Origin: Sphingobacteriaceae bacterium
GTDB taxonomy: Bacteria; Bacteroidota; Bacteroidia; Sphingobacteriales; Sphingobacteriaceae
DNA length: 64,000 bases
Direction: 5' to 3'
NCBI GenBank assembly: GCA_029266635.1
Contig: JAQSWM010000010.1
Coordinates: forward strand, 1-64,000
Part shown: positions 1 to 6,977 of the stretch, one piece after another
Numbering within the stretch: position 1 is the stretch's first letter
Layout: each line of letters begins with the position of its first letter
Notes under the pieces: generated by a model
Database searches by the model: none
What the model was told of the DNA's origin: nothing
The model's input: only the letters and a program-made list of their open reading frames with translations
Translations under genes and position numbers: made by a program

Positions 1-866
1 GCAGTTACTACCCAAAAATATTTCAGGGTAGCCTTCATTGACGGAGTTGCCTGTATGCTTAACAGTGGGTCTTCTCCGGGGATAGTTTCCGCGACTTCTT
101 CCTGGTGGTTCCTGGCATTATAGAACACAAGCAAGCCAATGCCCAGCAACAGCATGATCACGCTAAACCCGGTCCAGATCATCAGGTCTCCGGTAGCAAT
201 GTTGCCAACCAGTGGCTCCGAAGGCCAGTTATGCGTGTACGACACAGTTTCGCCCGGACGCTCGGCAACACATGCCCAGCTCGCCCAGAAAAAGAACATA
301 TTGATCTGCTTCAGCCTGACAGGATCTTTAATGGAATTCTTCGGGATGGCATATGCTTCCCGCAACTTGTTAAACTTCGGGTCATCCGCGAAAAGCGATG
401 AATAATATTGACTTAGGTAAGAAAATGCCTTGGCTCTTACAGGTGAAAGTTCAAGAGTCTTGGTTTGTTCATTGAAGGTATTCTTTCTCACTTCTGTTGT
501 AAGCCGGGCCTGCAATGCCGCCTTCCTCTCGCCCGTGAGGCGATTGTAAGGATGCCCGAATTCTTCTTTTGCCCAATAATCAAGAATGAACATGGCTTCC
601 CGATGTATCCAGTCAGCAGTCCAGTCTGGAGCTACATAAGCGCCGTGCCCCCATATAGATCCAACTTCCTGCCCACCTATGCTCTGCCAAACGTTCTGGC
701 CATCCTGAATGTCGCTTCCGGTAAACAGCACCTTACCTGCCGACACTACCTTCTCAGGAATTGGAGGTGCTTTTTGATAAATTTTAATTCCATAATACCC
801 CAGCGTGGCAAACGATAGGCCAACTACTACCGCAAACAGGACCCAGAGCTTTCGTGTACTTTTCAT
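1..866 (-). CDS. norB: nitric-oxide reductase large subunit, quinol type (partial)
   Basis: Reduces two NO to N2O at a haem b3/non-haem iron site in the inner membrane. Only the N-terminal 288 codons lie in the window; the gene runs off the left edge, so the catalytic histidines are not visible. The translation starts MKSTRKLWVLF with a membrane helix, then a periplasmic domain containing WQSIGGQEVGSIWGHGAYVAPD and WIHREA, typical of the fused, single-subunit quinol NOR (about 750 residues), then a second helix near residues 235-260. The ATG at 866 follows a good Bacteroidota -7 element. It is divergent from ric and the rest of the NO-response operon, which supports an NO-detoxifying or denitrifying role. 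Confidence is high for the family; cytochrome-c-type NOR is less likely because of the fused N-terminal domain. Confidence 0.9.
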   Translation of the reverse strand, partial: MKSTRKLWVLFAVVVGLSFATLGYYGIKIYQKAPPIPEKVVSAGKVLFTGSDIQDGQNVWQSIGGQEVGSIWGHGAYVAPDWTADWIHREAMFILDYWAKEEFGHPYNRLTGERKAALQARLTTEVRKNTFNEQTKTLELSPVRAKAFSYLSQYYSSLFADDPKFNKLREAYAIPKNSIKDPVRLKQINMFFFWASWACVAERPGETVSYTHNWPSEPLVGNIATGDLMIWTGFSVIMLLLGIGLLVFYNARNHQEEVAETIPGEDPLLSIQATPSMKATLKYFWVVT

Positions 867-903
867 TGATTATTCGTTTTATAAACCCTTATTAGTTCTG
901 AGG

Positions 904-911
904 CAAAGATA
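904..911 (-). promoter_or_regulatory. putative norB promoter -7 element
   Basis: On the minus strand the octamer TATCTTTG matches the Bacteroidota -7 consensus TAnnTTTG exactly and lies 38 bases before the norB start codon. No good -33 TTTG is seen at the usual spacing of about 19 bases. The AATAACGGATAA word sits just upstream, between the -7 and the expected -33 position. Confidence 0.55.
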
Positions 912-921
912 TATCACGAAC

Positions 922-940
922 AATAACGGATAAAAATATC
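922..940. promoter_or_regulatory. candidate operator, copy 1 (norB side)
   Basis: AATAACGGATAA (922-933) is repeated exactly at 1011-1022. It continues into a dyad with GATA and TATC arms around AAAA (929-940). It lies directly upstream of the norB -7 element, a typical repressor position. The regulator is not known from sequence; one of the two Rrf2 proteins of the cluster is the obvious candidate (inference). Confidence 0.45.
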
Positions 941-996
941 TTTTATAATTTTAATGTCAGGAAAACTGCATAAAGAATAAAAATTGGCAAGCAAGA

Positions 997-1027
997 CTTG
1001 GAACTTAAATAATAACGGATAATTTTG
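997..1027 (+). promoter_or_regulatory. putative promoter of the ric operon
   Basis: The -7 element TAATTTTG (1020-1027) fits TAnnTTTG. A -33-like CTTG lies at 997-1000 with a 19-base spacer, the usual Bacteroidota spacing. The ric ATG follows 18 bases downstream. The repeated word AATAACGGATAA overlaps the -7 element, so a bound protein would block the polymerase. Confidence 0.6.
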
Positions 1028-1030
1028 TCT
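1011..1030. promoter_or_regulatory. candidate operator, copy 2 (ric side)
   Basis: This is the second exact copy of AATAACGGATAA, 89 bases from the first. Here the dyad is weaker (GATA, ATTT, TGTC). Shared bases across both copies are ACGGATAAnnnTnTCTT. It overlaps the ric -7 element. Confidence 0.45.
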
Positions 1031-1045
1031 TAAATTAAAAATCAC

Positions 1046-1996
1046 ATGGAAACCCTTGATATCTTAAACGTGAGCGTGATTGAACCACGCCTGAAACACC
1101 CAACGATCTTTGGCAAGTTTGACGAGCTAAACTCCGGAGAAGGCTTCGTAATCCACAACGACCACGACCCTAAACCACTTTACTACCAATTATTAGCAGA
1201 GCGGGGACAAATCTTCAACTGGGAGTACCTTGAAAGCGGCCCTGAGGTTTGGCGTGTAAAAATTGCCAAGCGCAAAGCAGGGCAGGATGAAGAAACCATA
1301 GGCGAATTGGTTGCCAAGGATTTCCGCAAGGCCCAGGTATTCAAAAAGCTCGGTATAGACTTTTGCTGCGGCGGCAAAAAAACTTTGCAGGAAGTTTGCG
1401 ATAAAAAAGGCATTGACATTCAGGCGGTAGAAGCCGAGCTGACAGCCATCTCACGCGAGGGACAACCTTCCGGCCAGGATTTCCAGAAATGGGACCTTGG
1501 ATTTCTGAGCGATTACGTTGCGAACACCCACCACAGCTATGTACGTGAAAGCATTCCATTCCTGAGTGAGATCTCACAAAAAGTTGCCCGTGTTCACGGA
1601 GACCGCCACCCCGAGTTGGTAAAAGTGGCACAGTCCTTCGCACGTGTGGCACTGGACCTGAGCATGCACATGGTGAAAGAAGAGAATATTCTTTTCCCAT
1701 ACATTAAAGAGATGGCAGCGGCTAAAAAAACCGGGGCTTCTCTGCCGACTTCGCACTTTACAAGCGTTTCAAACCCAATCCAGGTGATGGAAATGGAACA
1801 CGAAACTGTTGGAGAGGATCTATCGGAAATCAGAACTCTGACAAACGACTTTGGCCTACCGGCTGATGCCTGCGCATCGTACACTGTTTTATTCCAAAAG
1901 CTTCAGGAGTTCGAAAGCGATTTGTTCCAGCACGTGCACCTGGAGAATAACATTCTGTTCCCCAAAGCTCTTGAGCTTGAAAAAGAATTAAAATAA
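1046..1996 (+). CDS. ric: iron-sulfur cluster repair di-iron protein (RIC/ScdA family)
   Basis: Repairs Fe-S clusters damaged by NO or oxidative stress, in the cytoplasm. Three domains are visible: a DUF2249 domain at residues 10-75, the ScdA_N/DUF542 domain at about 85-135 with the hallmark LGIDFCCGGKKTL, and a hemerythrin-like domain at about 150-316 with di-iron ligand motifs (THHSY, HGDRH, HMVKEEN, MEHE, HVHLENN). The classic YtfE/ScdA protein lacks the N-terminal DUF2249 domain, so this 316-residue form is an extended version common in Bacteroidota. It is the first gene of the operon divergent from norB and carries the repeated operator-like word in its promoter. Identification is secure; the role of the DUF2249 part is unknown. 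Confidence 0.95.
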   Translation: METLDILNVSVIEPRLKHPTIFGKFDELNSGEGFVIHNDHDPKPLYYQLLAERGQIFNWEYLESGPEVWRVKIAKRKAGQDEETIGELVAKDFRKAQVFKKLGIDFCCGGKKTLQEVCDKKGIDIQAVEAELTAISREGQPSGQDFQKWDLGFLSDYVANTHHSYVRESIPFLSEISQKVARVHGDRHPELVKVAQSFARVALDLSMHMVKEENILFPYIKEMAAAKKTGASLPTSHFTSVSNPIQVMEMEHETVGEDLSEIRTLTNDFGLPADACASYTVLFQKLQEFESDLFQHVHLENNILFPKALELEKELK

Positions 1997-2023
1997 AACG
2001 GGGGTTGGGAAGAGGGGAAGCTT

Positions 2024-2452
2024 ATGTTGCTGTCGAAATCGTGCGAATACGCCATCAGAGCTTCTATCTACATTGCTGCTAAAACAGCAGTGAAGAAGCG
2101 GGCTGATATTCGTGAAATTGCCGACGCCATAGGCTCCCCTATTTCTTTCACAGCAAAAGTGCTGCAAAAGCTATCTTGCAAACAGCTTATCTCATCTGTA
2201 CGAGGACCGAACGGCGGCTACTACATAAAAGATCCATTGGCAGTGTATTTGGTAGACATTGTGCGGGCAATTGATGGCAATGATCTTTTTTCTGCATGCG
2301 CTATGGGGCTGCAAACCTGTTCTGACACAAAGCCCTGTCCCATGCACCACGATATCAAGCCGCTCCGGGCACAATTGCTCACAGAATTCAGCAAGGCATC
2401 TGTAGGCGAAACCTCAGCTGATTACTGGCTGGAAAAATACTTTCTGAAATAG
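2024..2452 (+). CDS. Rrf2 family transcriptional regulator, NsrR-like (copy 1)
   Basis: A 142-residue winged-helix Rrf2 regulator. The N-terminal helix (LSKSCEYAIRASIYIA), the recognition helix region and the wing GPNGGY are present. Three cysteines at about residues 92, 99 and 105 (C-x6-C-x5-C, in SACAMGLQTC and KPCPMHH) match the place where NsrR and IscR bind a cluster, suggesting an NO- or Fe-S-sensing repressor. It lies 27 bases after ric and 12 bases before the hemerythrin gene, so it is probably co-transcribed and autoregulated. A close paralogue ends the same operon (6546). The name nsrR is withheld because the C-x6-C spacing is one residue longer than usual and no target is proven. 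Confidence 0.9.
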   Translation: MLLSKSCEYAIRASIYIAAKTAVKKRADIREIADAIGSPISFTAKVLQKLSCKQLISSVRGPNGGYYIKDPLAVYLVDIVRAIDGNDLFSACAMGLQTCSDTKPCPMHHDIKPLRAQLLTEFSKASVGETSADYWLEKYFLK

Positions 2453-2464
2453 TTAAATATCGTT

Positions 2465-2932
2465 ATGAAAAGGAACATCAATCTACAGGAGCTTTCCAAA
2501 GATCACCACCATGGTTTGCTGCTGGGATGGAAAATCAGGCAGGGCCTGCAAAGGAAGATCGCCCCGGAGGCGATTAAGAACTACGTATCATACTTTGTGA
2601 ACGAAGCATTGCTGCCACATTTCAGAGAAGAAGAAGAGGTTATTTTTTCCAGCCTTGCCGATACTGATAATCTTATACAAGAAGCGCTAAAGGAGCACTC
2701 TCAGATAGAGGATTTGGCAAAAAGAATCAGCAAGAAACCAAATACTGAAAATTTGAATCTTCTCGCGGACTTGCTGGATGCTCATATCCGCTTCGAAGAG
2801 CGCACTTTATTCCCTCATCTGGAGCAAAACCTGACGGCTGAGGTGTTGGAAAGTATAGGGCAAGAGTTAAAAAACAGGCATCAGCCATTTATAGAAAATT
2901 ATCCCGATGAGTTTTGGAAACGAAGCAATTGA
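2465..2932 (+). CDS. hemerythrin domain-containing protein
   Basis: A 155-residue stand-alone hemerythrin HHE protein, predicted four-helix bundle with a di-iron site. Candidate ligands are in DHHHG (residues 13-17), PHFREEEE (about 51-58), KEHSQIE (about 78-84), DAHIRFEERTLFPH (about 107-120). Its position between an NsrR-like gene and a DUF2249 gene points to NO or O2 sensing or binding, or iron delivery to RIC. Its last 26 bases overlap the next gene in another frame, evidence of translational coupling. The function beyond the fold is inferred. Confidence 0.88.
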   Translation: MKRNINLQELSKDHHHGLLLGWKIRQGLQRKIAPEAIKNYVSYFVNEALLPHFREEEEVIFSSLADTDNLIQEALKEHSQIEDLAKRISKKPNTENLNLLADLLDAHIRFEERTLFPHLEQNLTAEVLESIGQELKNRHQPFIENYPDEFWKRSN

Positions 2933-3728
2933 CCGGAATACCACGATCAAAACCCTTCTCGATGTCAAAGAGGGACTGGTAATTGATGCGCTGATAAATC
3001 TCAACAAGAACTTCAGCAAGCTCAAAAACCCAATTCTCAGGAAGCTACTCGCCAAAAGAGTTTCGATTGCGGATGCCTGCAAAATTGCCGGCTGCAACAT
3101 TCCTGATTTCCTGAAAACGATGCAGCACATCGGCTTCAGGCTTGCTGATGAGCCGGGCGAGGCAAAAACAGCAGAACAAACTCCGTTTACTCCACCACCC
3201 GAACACCTTGTAATAGAGTTCGACGTAAGGCCAATCCTCGCCCGGAACGAGGATCCGCTCAAGGCAATCGTGAACAAAGCATCGCAGCTAAAGCCGGGCG
3301 AATATCTCAAGGTCATCAACAGCTTTGAACCAACTCCGTTGATCACGCTCCTGAACAGAAAAGGCTATCAATCTTACACCAGCCTTGAAAAACCAGATCT
3401 TTCAATAACCTACTTTTTTAAATCTCAGAATCAAATGGAACAGGATATTGCTGTAGGAACTTTCATCAACACCATGGCGAATTTCGACGAGACCCTGGAG
3501 AAATATCGCAGCAAGCTGAAGGAAATTGATGTTACACATTTGGAGATGCCGCAGCCCATGCATACCATCCTCAACGAAATAAAGAATCTGGGCCCGGACC
3601 AGGCACTCTTTGTGCATCACAAAAAGATTCCAGTCTATCTTTTGCCTAATTTGCACGACGAAGGATTTGAATATCTAATCCACGAAGAAGCACCCGGAAA
3701 AGTTTCTATATTGATTTACAAACCGTAA
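2907..3728 (+). CDS. DUF1858-DUF2249-DUF2249 protein
   Basis: A 273-residue soluble protein. Residues 10-80 look like a DUF1858/ScdA_N-type domain (FSKLKNPILRKLLAKRVSI, then ACKIAGCN), followed by two DUF2249 domains (about 95-175 with VIEFDVRPILA; about 205-273 with MPQPMHTILNEIKNLGPDQ). DUF2249 is also fused to the front of ric in this operon, so both proteins probably share a partner or ligand. The ATG at 2907 lies inside the upstream gene; the next in-frame methionine would remove most of the first domain. DUF1858/DUF2249 proteins are recurrent companions of NO-stress genes, but their biochemical role is unknown. Confidence 0.85.
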   Translation: MSFGNEAIDRNTTIKTLLDVKEGLVIDALINLNKNFSKLKNPILRKLLAKRVSIADACKIAGCNIPDFLKTMQHIGFRLADEPGEAKTAEQTPFTPPPEHLVIEFDVRPILARNEDPLKAIVNKASQLKPGEYLKVINSFEPTPLITLLNRKGYQSYTSLEKPDLSITYFFKSQNQMEQDIAVGTFINTMANFDETLEKYRSKLKEIDVTHLEMPQPMHTILNEIKNLGPDQALFVHHKKIPVYLLPNLHDEGFEYLIHEEAPGKVSILIYKP

Positions 3729-3738
3729 AGCTGCCGCC

Positions 3739-4995
3739 GTGTACAGGATTGTCGTTGCCCATTACGTATTTTCTGCTCTTTGCCTGGTTGCTCTCGCAAC
3801 ACTGCTGCTATTTTCTACCGGTGATCTTTTCGGCAATTACTTCAGTCCGCACCTGCTTGCAATTACCCATCTCGCTGCTTTGGGCTGGGGCACTTCTGTG
3901 ATATTCGGCGCCTGCTACCAGCTCATCCCGGTTGTATTTGAAACCAAATTGTTCAGCACCAAACTTCCGTGGATCGGTTTTGTGATGCTGGCTGCCGGTG
4001 TAATTTTGCTGGCAAGCTCGTTCTGGAGATTCGATGTTGGCACCTACATGCAGCTTGCGGGAGCCCTTATCGTTACCGCCATCGTTCTGTTCAATGCAAC
4101 TGTGATGCTCACCGCACGCCAAAACAAAAAAGCAGCTGCAATTTACCAGGAATTTATCTCCACCGCCTGCATTTGGCTTTTTGCCACGGCTTTGCTCGGA
4201 CTTCTGCTGGTGCTAAATTTCAGATACATTTTCCTCCCAAAAGACCACCTGCACTTTCTAAAACTGCACGCACACATGGGCATCGCGGGCTGGTTCCTGC
4301 TTCTGATCATCGGCGTAAGCTCTAAGCTTATCCCTATGTTCCTGGCTTCGCGGAAGCAAAATGAAAAGCTCCTTAACTGGAGTTACTACCTGATAAACGC
4401 GGCATTGCTGGCTTTCCTCGTTGACGGCTACATCAATGGAATCAATTACAAAACCTTCGCGATAGCTGCCGCTGCGGTTGCCGGCCTGGTTTTTTATGCC
4501 ATTTACATTGTGCAGTGCTTCCGCTCAAGGCTCAAAAAGAAAATAGAGCTGCCTATAACCAACACCCTTATTTCATACGGCTTACTTGCTGCTGCAGTTC
4601 TGATTTTACCATTGATCATCTATTTCCATCTGCAAAACGACGGGCGAGCTGTGCTCTACAGCAATGTGTATGGCTTTTTGATCTTCATTGGCTGGATAAG
4701 TTCGCTAATCCTCGGGCAGGCATTCAAAACGCTTCCATTTATAGTCTGGACTAGAAAGTATGAAGATCTGGCGGGGCGGGTGAAAACTCCTTTGCCCGCC
4801 GAGCTCTACAGCCATTCTCTGCTAAAGGTCCAAACCGCTGCTTATACTCTGTTCTGCGCCTGTTTTTTCATTGGGATGCTTTTGCAGAATAGCTGGCTTA
4901 CCCTGGCGGGATTAATTTGCCTGCTGATCACCTCGCTGACTTACATCGGCAATATCTTTGTACTCTTATCCCACAAATCTGCCCGGCTGAAATGA
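3739..4995 (+). CDS. polytopic membrane protein, NnrS/haem-copper oxidase subunit I-like
   Basis: A 418-residue integral membrane protein with about 12 hydrophobic helices. Conserved-looking histidine motifs sit at helix ends: FSPHLLAITHLAALGWG (about residues 36-52) and LKLHAHMGIAGW (about 173-184), reminiscent of NnrS and of subunit I of haem-copper oxidases. The start is GTG at 3739, 10 bases after the previous stop; no upstream ATG fits. The last four bases overlap the next gene (ATGA), a coupled junction. In this NO cluster it could bind haem and take part in NO detoxification or signalling; that is inference. Confidence 0.75.
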   Translation: MYRIVVAHYVFSALCLVALATLLLFSTGDLFGNYFSPHLLAITHLAALGWGTSVIFGACYQLIPVVFETKLFSTKLPWIGFVMLAAGVILLASSFWRFDVGTYMQLAGALIVTAIVLFNATVMLTARQNKKAAAIYQEFISTACIWLFATALLGLLLVLNFRYIFLPKDHLHFLKLHAHMGIAGWFLLLIIGVSSKLIPMFLASRKQNEKLLNWSYYLINAALLAFLVDGYINGINYKTFAIAAAAVAGLVFYAIYIVQCFRSRLKKKIELPITNTLISYGLLAAAVLILPLIIYFHLQNDGRAVLYSNVYGFLIFIGWISSLILGQAFKTLPFIVWTRKYEDLAGRVKTPLPAELYSHSLLKVQTAAYTLFCACFFIGMLLQNSWLTLAGLICLLITSLTYIGNIFVLLSHKSARLK

Positions 4996-5324
4996 AAGAC
5001 TTCGATATCAACAATCCTGATGTATTTCTTCAAATTGAGATCCAGGAAAACCTGCGTACGGTAATTGATCCCGAGTTGCACGTGAATATCATTGATCTCG
5101 GCTTGGTTTATGAAATTGAGGCGTCGCAGGACAATAAACATATTGCCGTTCTCATGACCATGTCGTCACGATATTGCCCCATGAGCGAGGCCATTCTTAA
5201 TTCTGTGCGTAATTGCCTGGAAGAAAACTACCGGGGCTACTCGGTTGAGGTAAATTTAACGTGGGAGCCGCCCTGGAGCTATGAACTCATATCTGAAGAA
5301 GGGCTGAAACAACTGGGGCGCTGA
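4992..5324 (+). CDS. DUF59 (MIP18/SufT-like) Fe-S assembly protein
   Basis: A 110-residue protein of the DUF59/MIP18 family, involved in Fe-S cluster maturation. The core motifs LRTVIDPELHVNIIDLGLVY (residues 17-36) and the cysteine-containing MSSRYCPMSE are visible. The start chosen is the ATG at 4992, which overlaps the previous stop as ATGA; a longer frame from 4917 would run into the upstream gene. Sandwiched between two membrane proteins in an operon headed by ric, it suggests cluster insertion into, or repair of, a membrane or NO-damaged protein. Confidence 0.88.
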   Translation: MKDFDINNPDVFLQIEIQENLRTVIDPELHVNIIDLGLVYEIEASQDNKHIAVLMTMSSRYCPMSEAILNSVRNCLEENYRGYSVEVNLTWEPPWSYELISEEGLKQLGR

Positions 5325-5326
5325 GG

Positions 5327-6526
5327 GTGGAAAGAAGGCTGGTTTATTGGGCATTCGCTGGATTTATTGTGCTGTCGGTATTTGGCACTTTGCTCAGGGC
5401 GATGTTTGTGCTGCCCATTCCCCTGCTTAATTATTCCTTTTTGCTGCACGCCCATTCGCACTTCGGCTTTTCCGGGCTTGTATTTCTTTCGCTGGCACTA
5501 TTGGTGGTTAAGGCGATTTCACCGGAAGGCTTAAAAAACTATCGGGCTGTTTTCATCCTCACGCTCATATCTGCTTTTGGGATGCTTGTAGCTTTTTCGC
5601 TCCAAGGTTACAAAGCCGTTTCGATTATCTTTTCAACCCTGTTCATTGTCACTAACTACTACTTTGCTTACAAGCTGTTCCACGATAGGAACTTTAAGGC
5701 AGCACTCACTCCGCTCTCGCATCTTCTTTTAAAGTCTGCGCTGGTTTTCCTGTGCCTTTCGTCACTCGGCCCATTTTCTCTGGAGCCGCTGGTTTTGGCA
5801 GGATATAAAGCAACGCCTTTGTATAATGATGCCATTTACTTCTACCTACATTTCCAGATGAATGGCTGGATGCTCTGTGCCGCTTTAGGACTTTTTGCTA
5901 ACACTTATGCCCAAAATTGCGAGAGCCAAAAGGCAAAGCTTTGGGCTACGATCTTCGTTCTATCAACGGCGCCATTGTATTTCCTCTTCACGCTGTGGGG
6001 CTCTCCTCCGCAAATTGTGCGTTGGCTTGCCTTCGCGGGAGCTGCTTTCAACCTGATAAGCTGGATTAAACTCCTCCAGTCACTCAGGCTCAATTATAAA
6101 AGCCTGCCGATTTTGATCAAAGTTGCACTTTTAGGCATTTTGCTCAAGGTGATTTTCCAGGTGCCGGCTTGTTTTCCACCGATTGGCGACTGGGTATTTT
6201 CAAACCGCAATCTGATCATCGGCTACATCCATTTGCTGACCCTTGGCATAATCATGCCGATCATCCTGCAGTTATTTGTATCGTCTGGAATGGTGAAAGC
6301 CACGTTTTTATTCCAAAAACTTAATTTGCTTTTTATCGCAACCACCGTGCTTTATTTGCTGGTTTTGTTTGTTCAGCCTGCTGCTGCTTTCTTCAATGTG
6401 AGCATACCGAACCTGCAAATCTTCCTTTTGGCTATCGCGATTATTTTCCTCCTGGTGGGAGTAGCTTATATGTTTGCGGTTAAACAGCGGAATAATTCAG
6501 ATAATCCTTTAAATATAGGCAGTTGA
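5327..6526 (+). CDS. polytopic membrane protein with HAHSHFGFSG motif
   Basis: A 399-residue protein with about 12 predicted helices. The second helix region contains LLHAHSHFGFSG (about residues 39-50); other membrane histidines occur in YFYLHFQMNGW and YIHLLTLG. These histidine pairs resemble haem-binding positions of haem-copper oxidase/NOR-like proteins, but the sequence is too divergent to name by eye. It starts with GTG at 5327, two bases after the previous stop, so it is in the same transcript. It is not a copy of the membrane protein at 3739, although both share histidine-rich helices and size. Function unknown; an NO- or respiration-related role is inferred from context. Confidence 0.7.
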   Translation: MERRLVYWAFAGFIVLSVFGTLLRAMFVLPIPLLNYSFLLHAHSHFGFSGLVFLSLALLVVKAISPEGLKNYRAVFILTLISAFGMLVAFSLQGYKAVSIIFSTLFIVTNYYFAYKLFHDRNFKAALTPLSHLLLKSALVFLCLSSLGPFSLEPLVLAGYKATPLYNDAIYFYLHFQMNGWMLCAALGLFANTYAQNCESQKAKLWATIFVLSTAPLYFLFTLWGSPPQIVRWLAFAGAAFNLISWIKLLQSLRLNYKSLPILIKVALLGILLKVIFQVPACFPPIGDWVFSNRNLIIGYIHLLTLGIIMPIILQLFVSSGMVKATFLFQKLNLLFIATTVLYLLVLFVQPAAAFFNVSIPNLQIFLLAIAIIFLLVGVAYMFAVKQRNNSDNPLNIGS

Positions 6527-6545
6527 TAATTAGGTTTGTGAACGT

Positions 6546-6974
6546 ATGATCCTATCAAAGTCATGTGAGTACGGCATCAGGGCTGCTGTTTACATCGCCT
6601 ACAAATCGTCTAAAGGGCTAAAGGCGGGCATTACAGAAATTTCCGATGAAATAGGGTCGCCAGTGCATTTTACAGGCAAAATCCTTCAGCAGCTATCGCG
6701 AAAGAAAGTGATCTCAGCAATCAAAGGGCCAAACGGTGGATACTTCATTGAGAATTCGGCAAACGTGTACCTCGTGGATATTGTGCGTGCGATTGATGGC
6801 AATGAGCTTTTCAGCGCCTGTGTGATGGGGTTAAAAAACTGCTCTGATCTGCGCCCTTGCCCCATGCACGAGCAAATCAAGCCGGTGCGCACGCAATTGC
6901 TCATCGAGTTCAGCAAGAAATCTGTGCAGGAACTGGTGCAGGATTACGAGCAGAACAAATACTTCCTGAAATGA
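6546..6974 (+). CDS. Rrf2 family transcriptional regulator, NsrR-like (copy 2)
   Basis: A 142-residue paralogue of the regulator at 2024: same length, more than half the positions identical by eye, same wing GPNGGY, same cysteine pattern (SACVMGLKNC, LRPCPMH), same C-terminal KYFLK. It closes the operon, 19 bases after the last membrane protein. Two near-identical sensors at the two ends of one operon suggest duplication with division of labour, for example different affinity for NO or different target sites. Most differences fall in residues 20-35 and 120-137. Confidence 0.9.
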   Translation: MILSKSCEYGIRAAVYIAYKSSKGLKAGITEISDEIGSPVHFTGKILQQLSRKKVISAIKGPNGGYFIENSANVYLVDIVRAIDGNELFSACVMGLKNCSDLRPCPMHEQIKPVRTQLLIEFSKKSVQELVQDYEQNKYFLK

Positions 6975-6977
6975 TTC

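Noticed and set aside
1183-1884. Open frames on the minus strand inside ric
   Set aside because: They lie opposite a clear, motif-rich gene and encode no recognisable domains; shadow frames.
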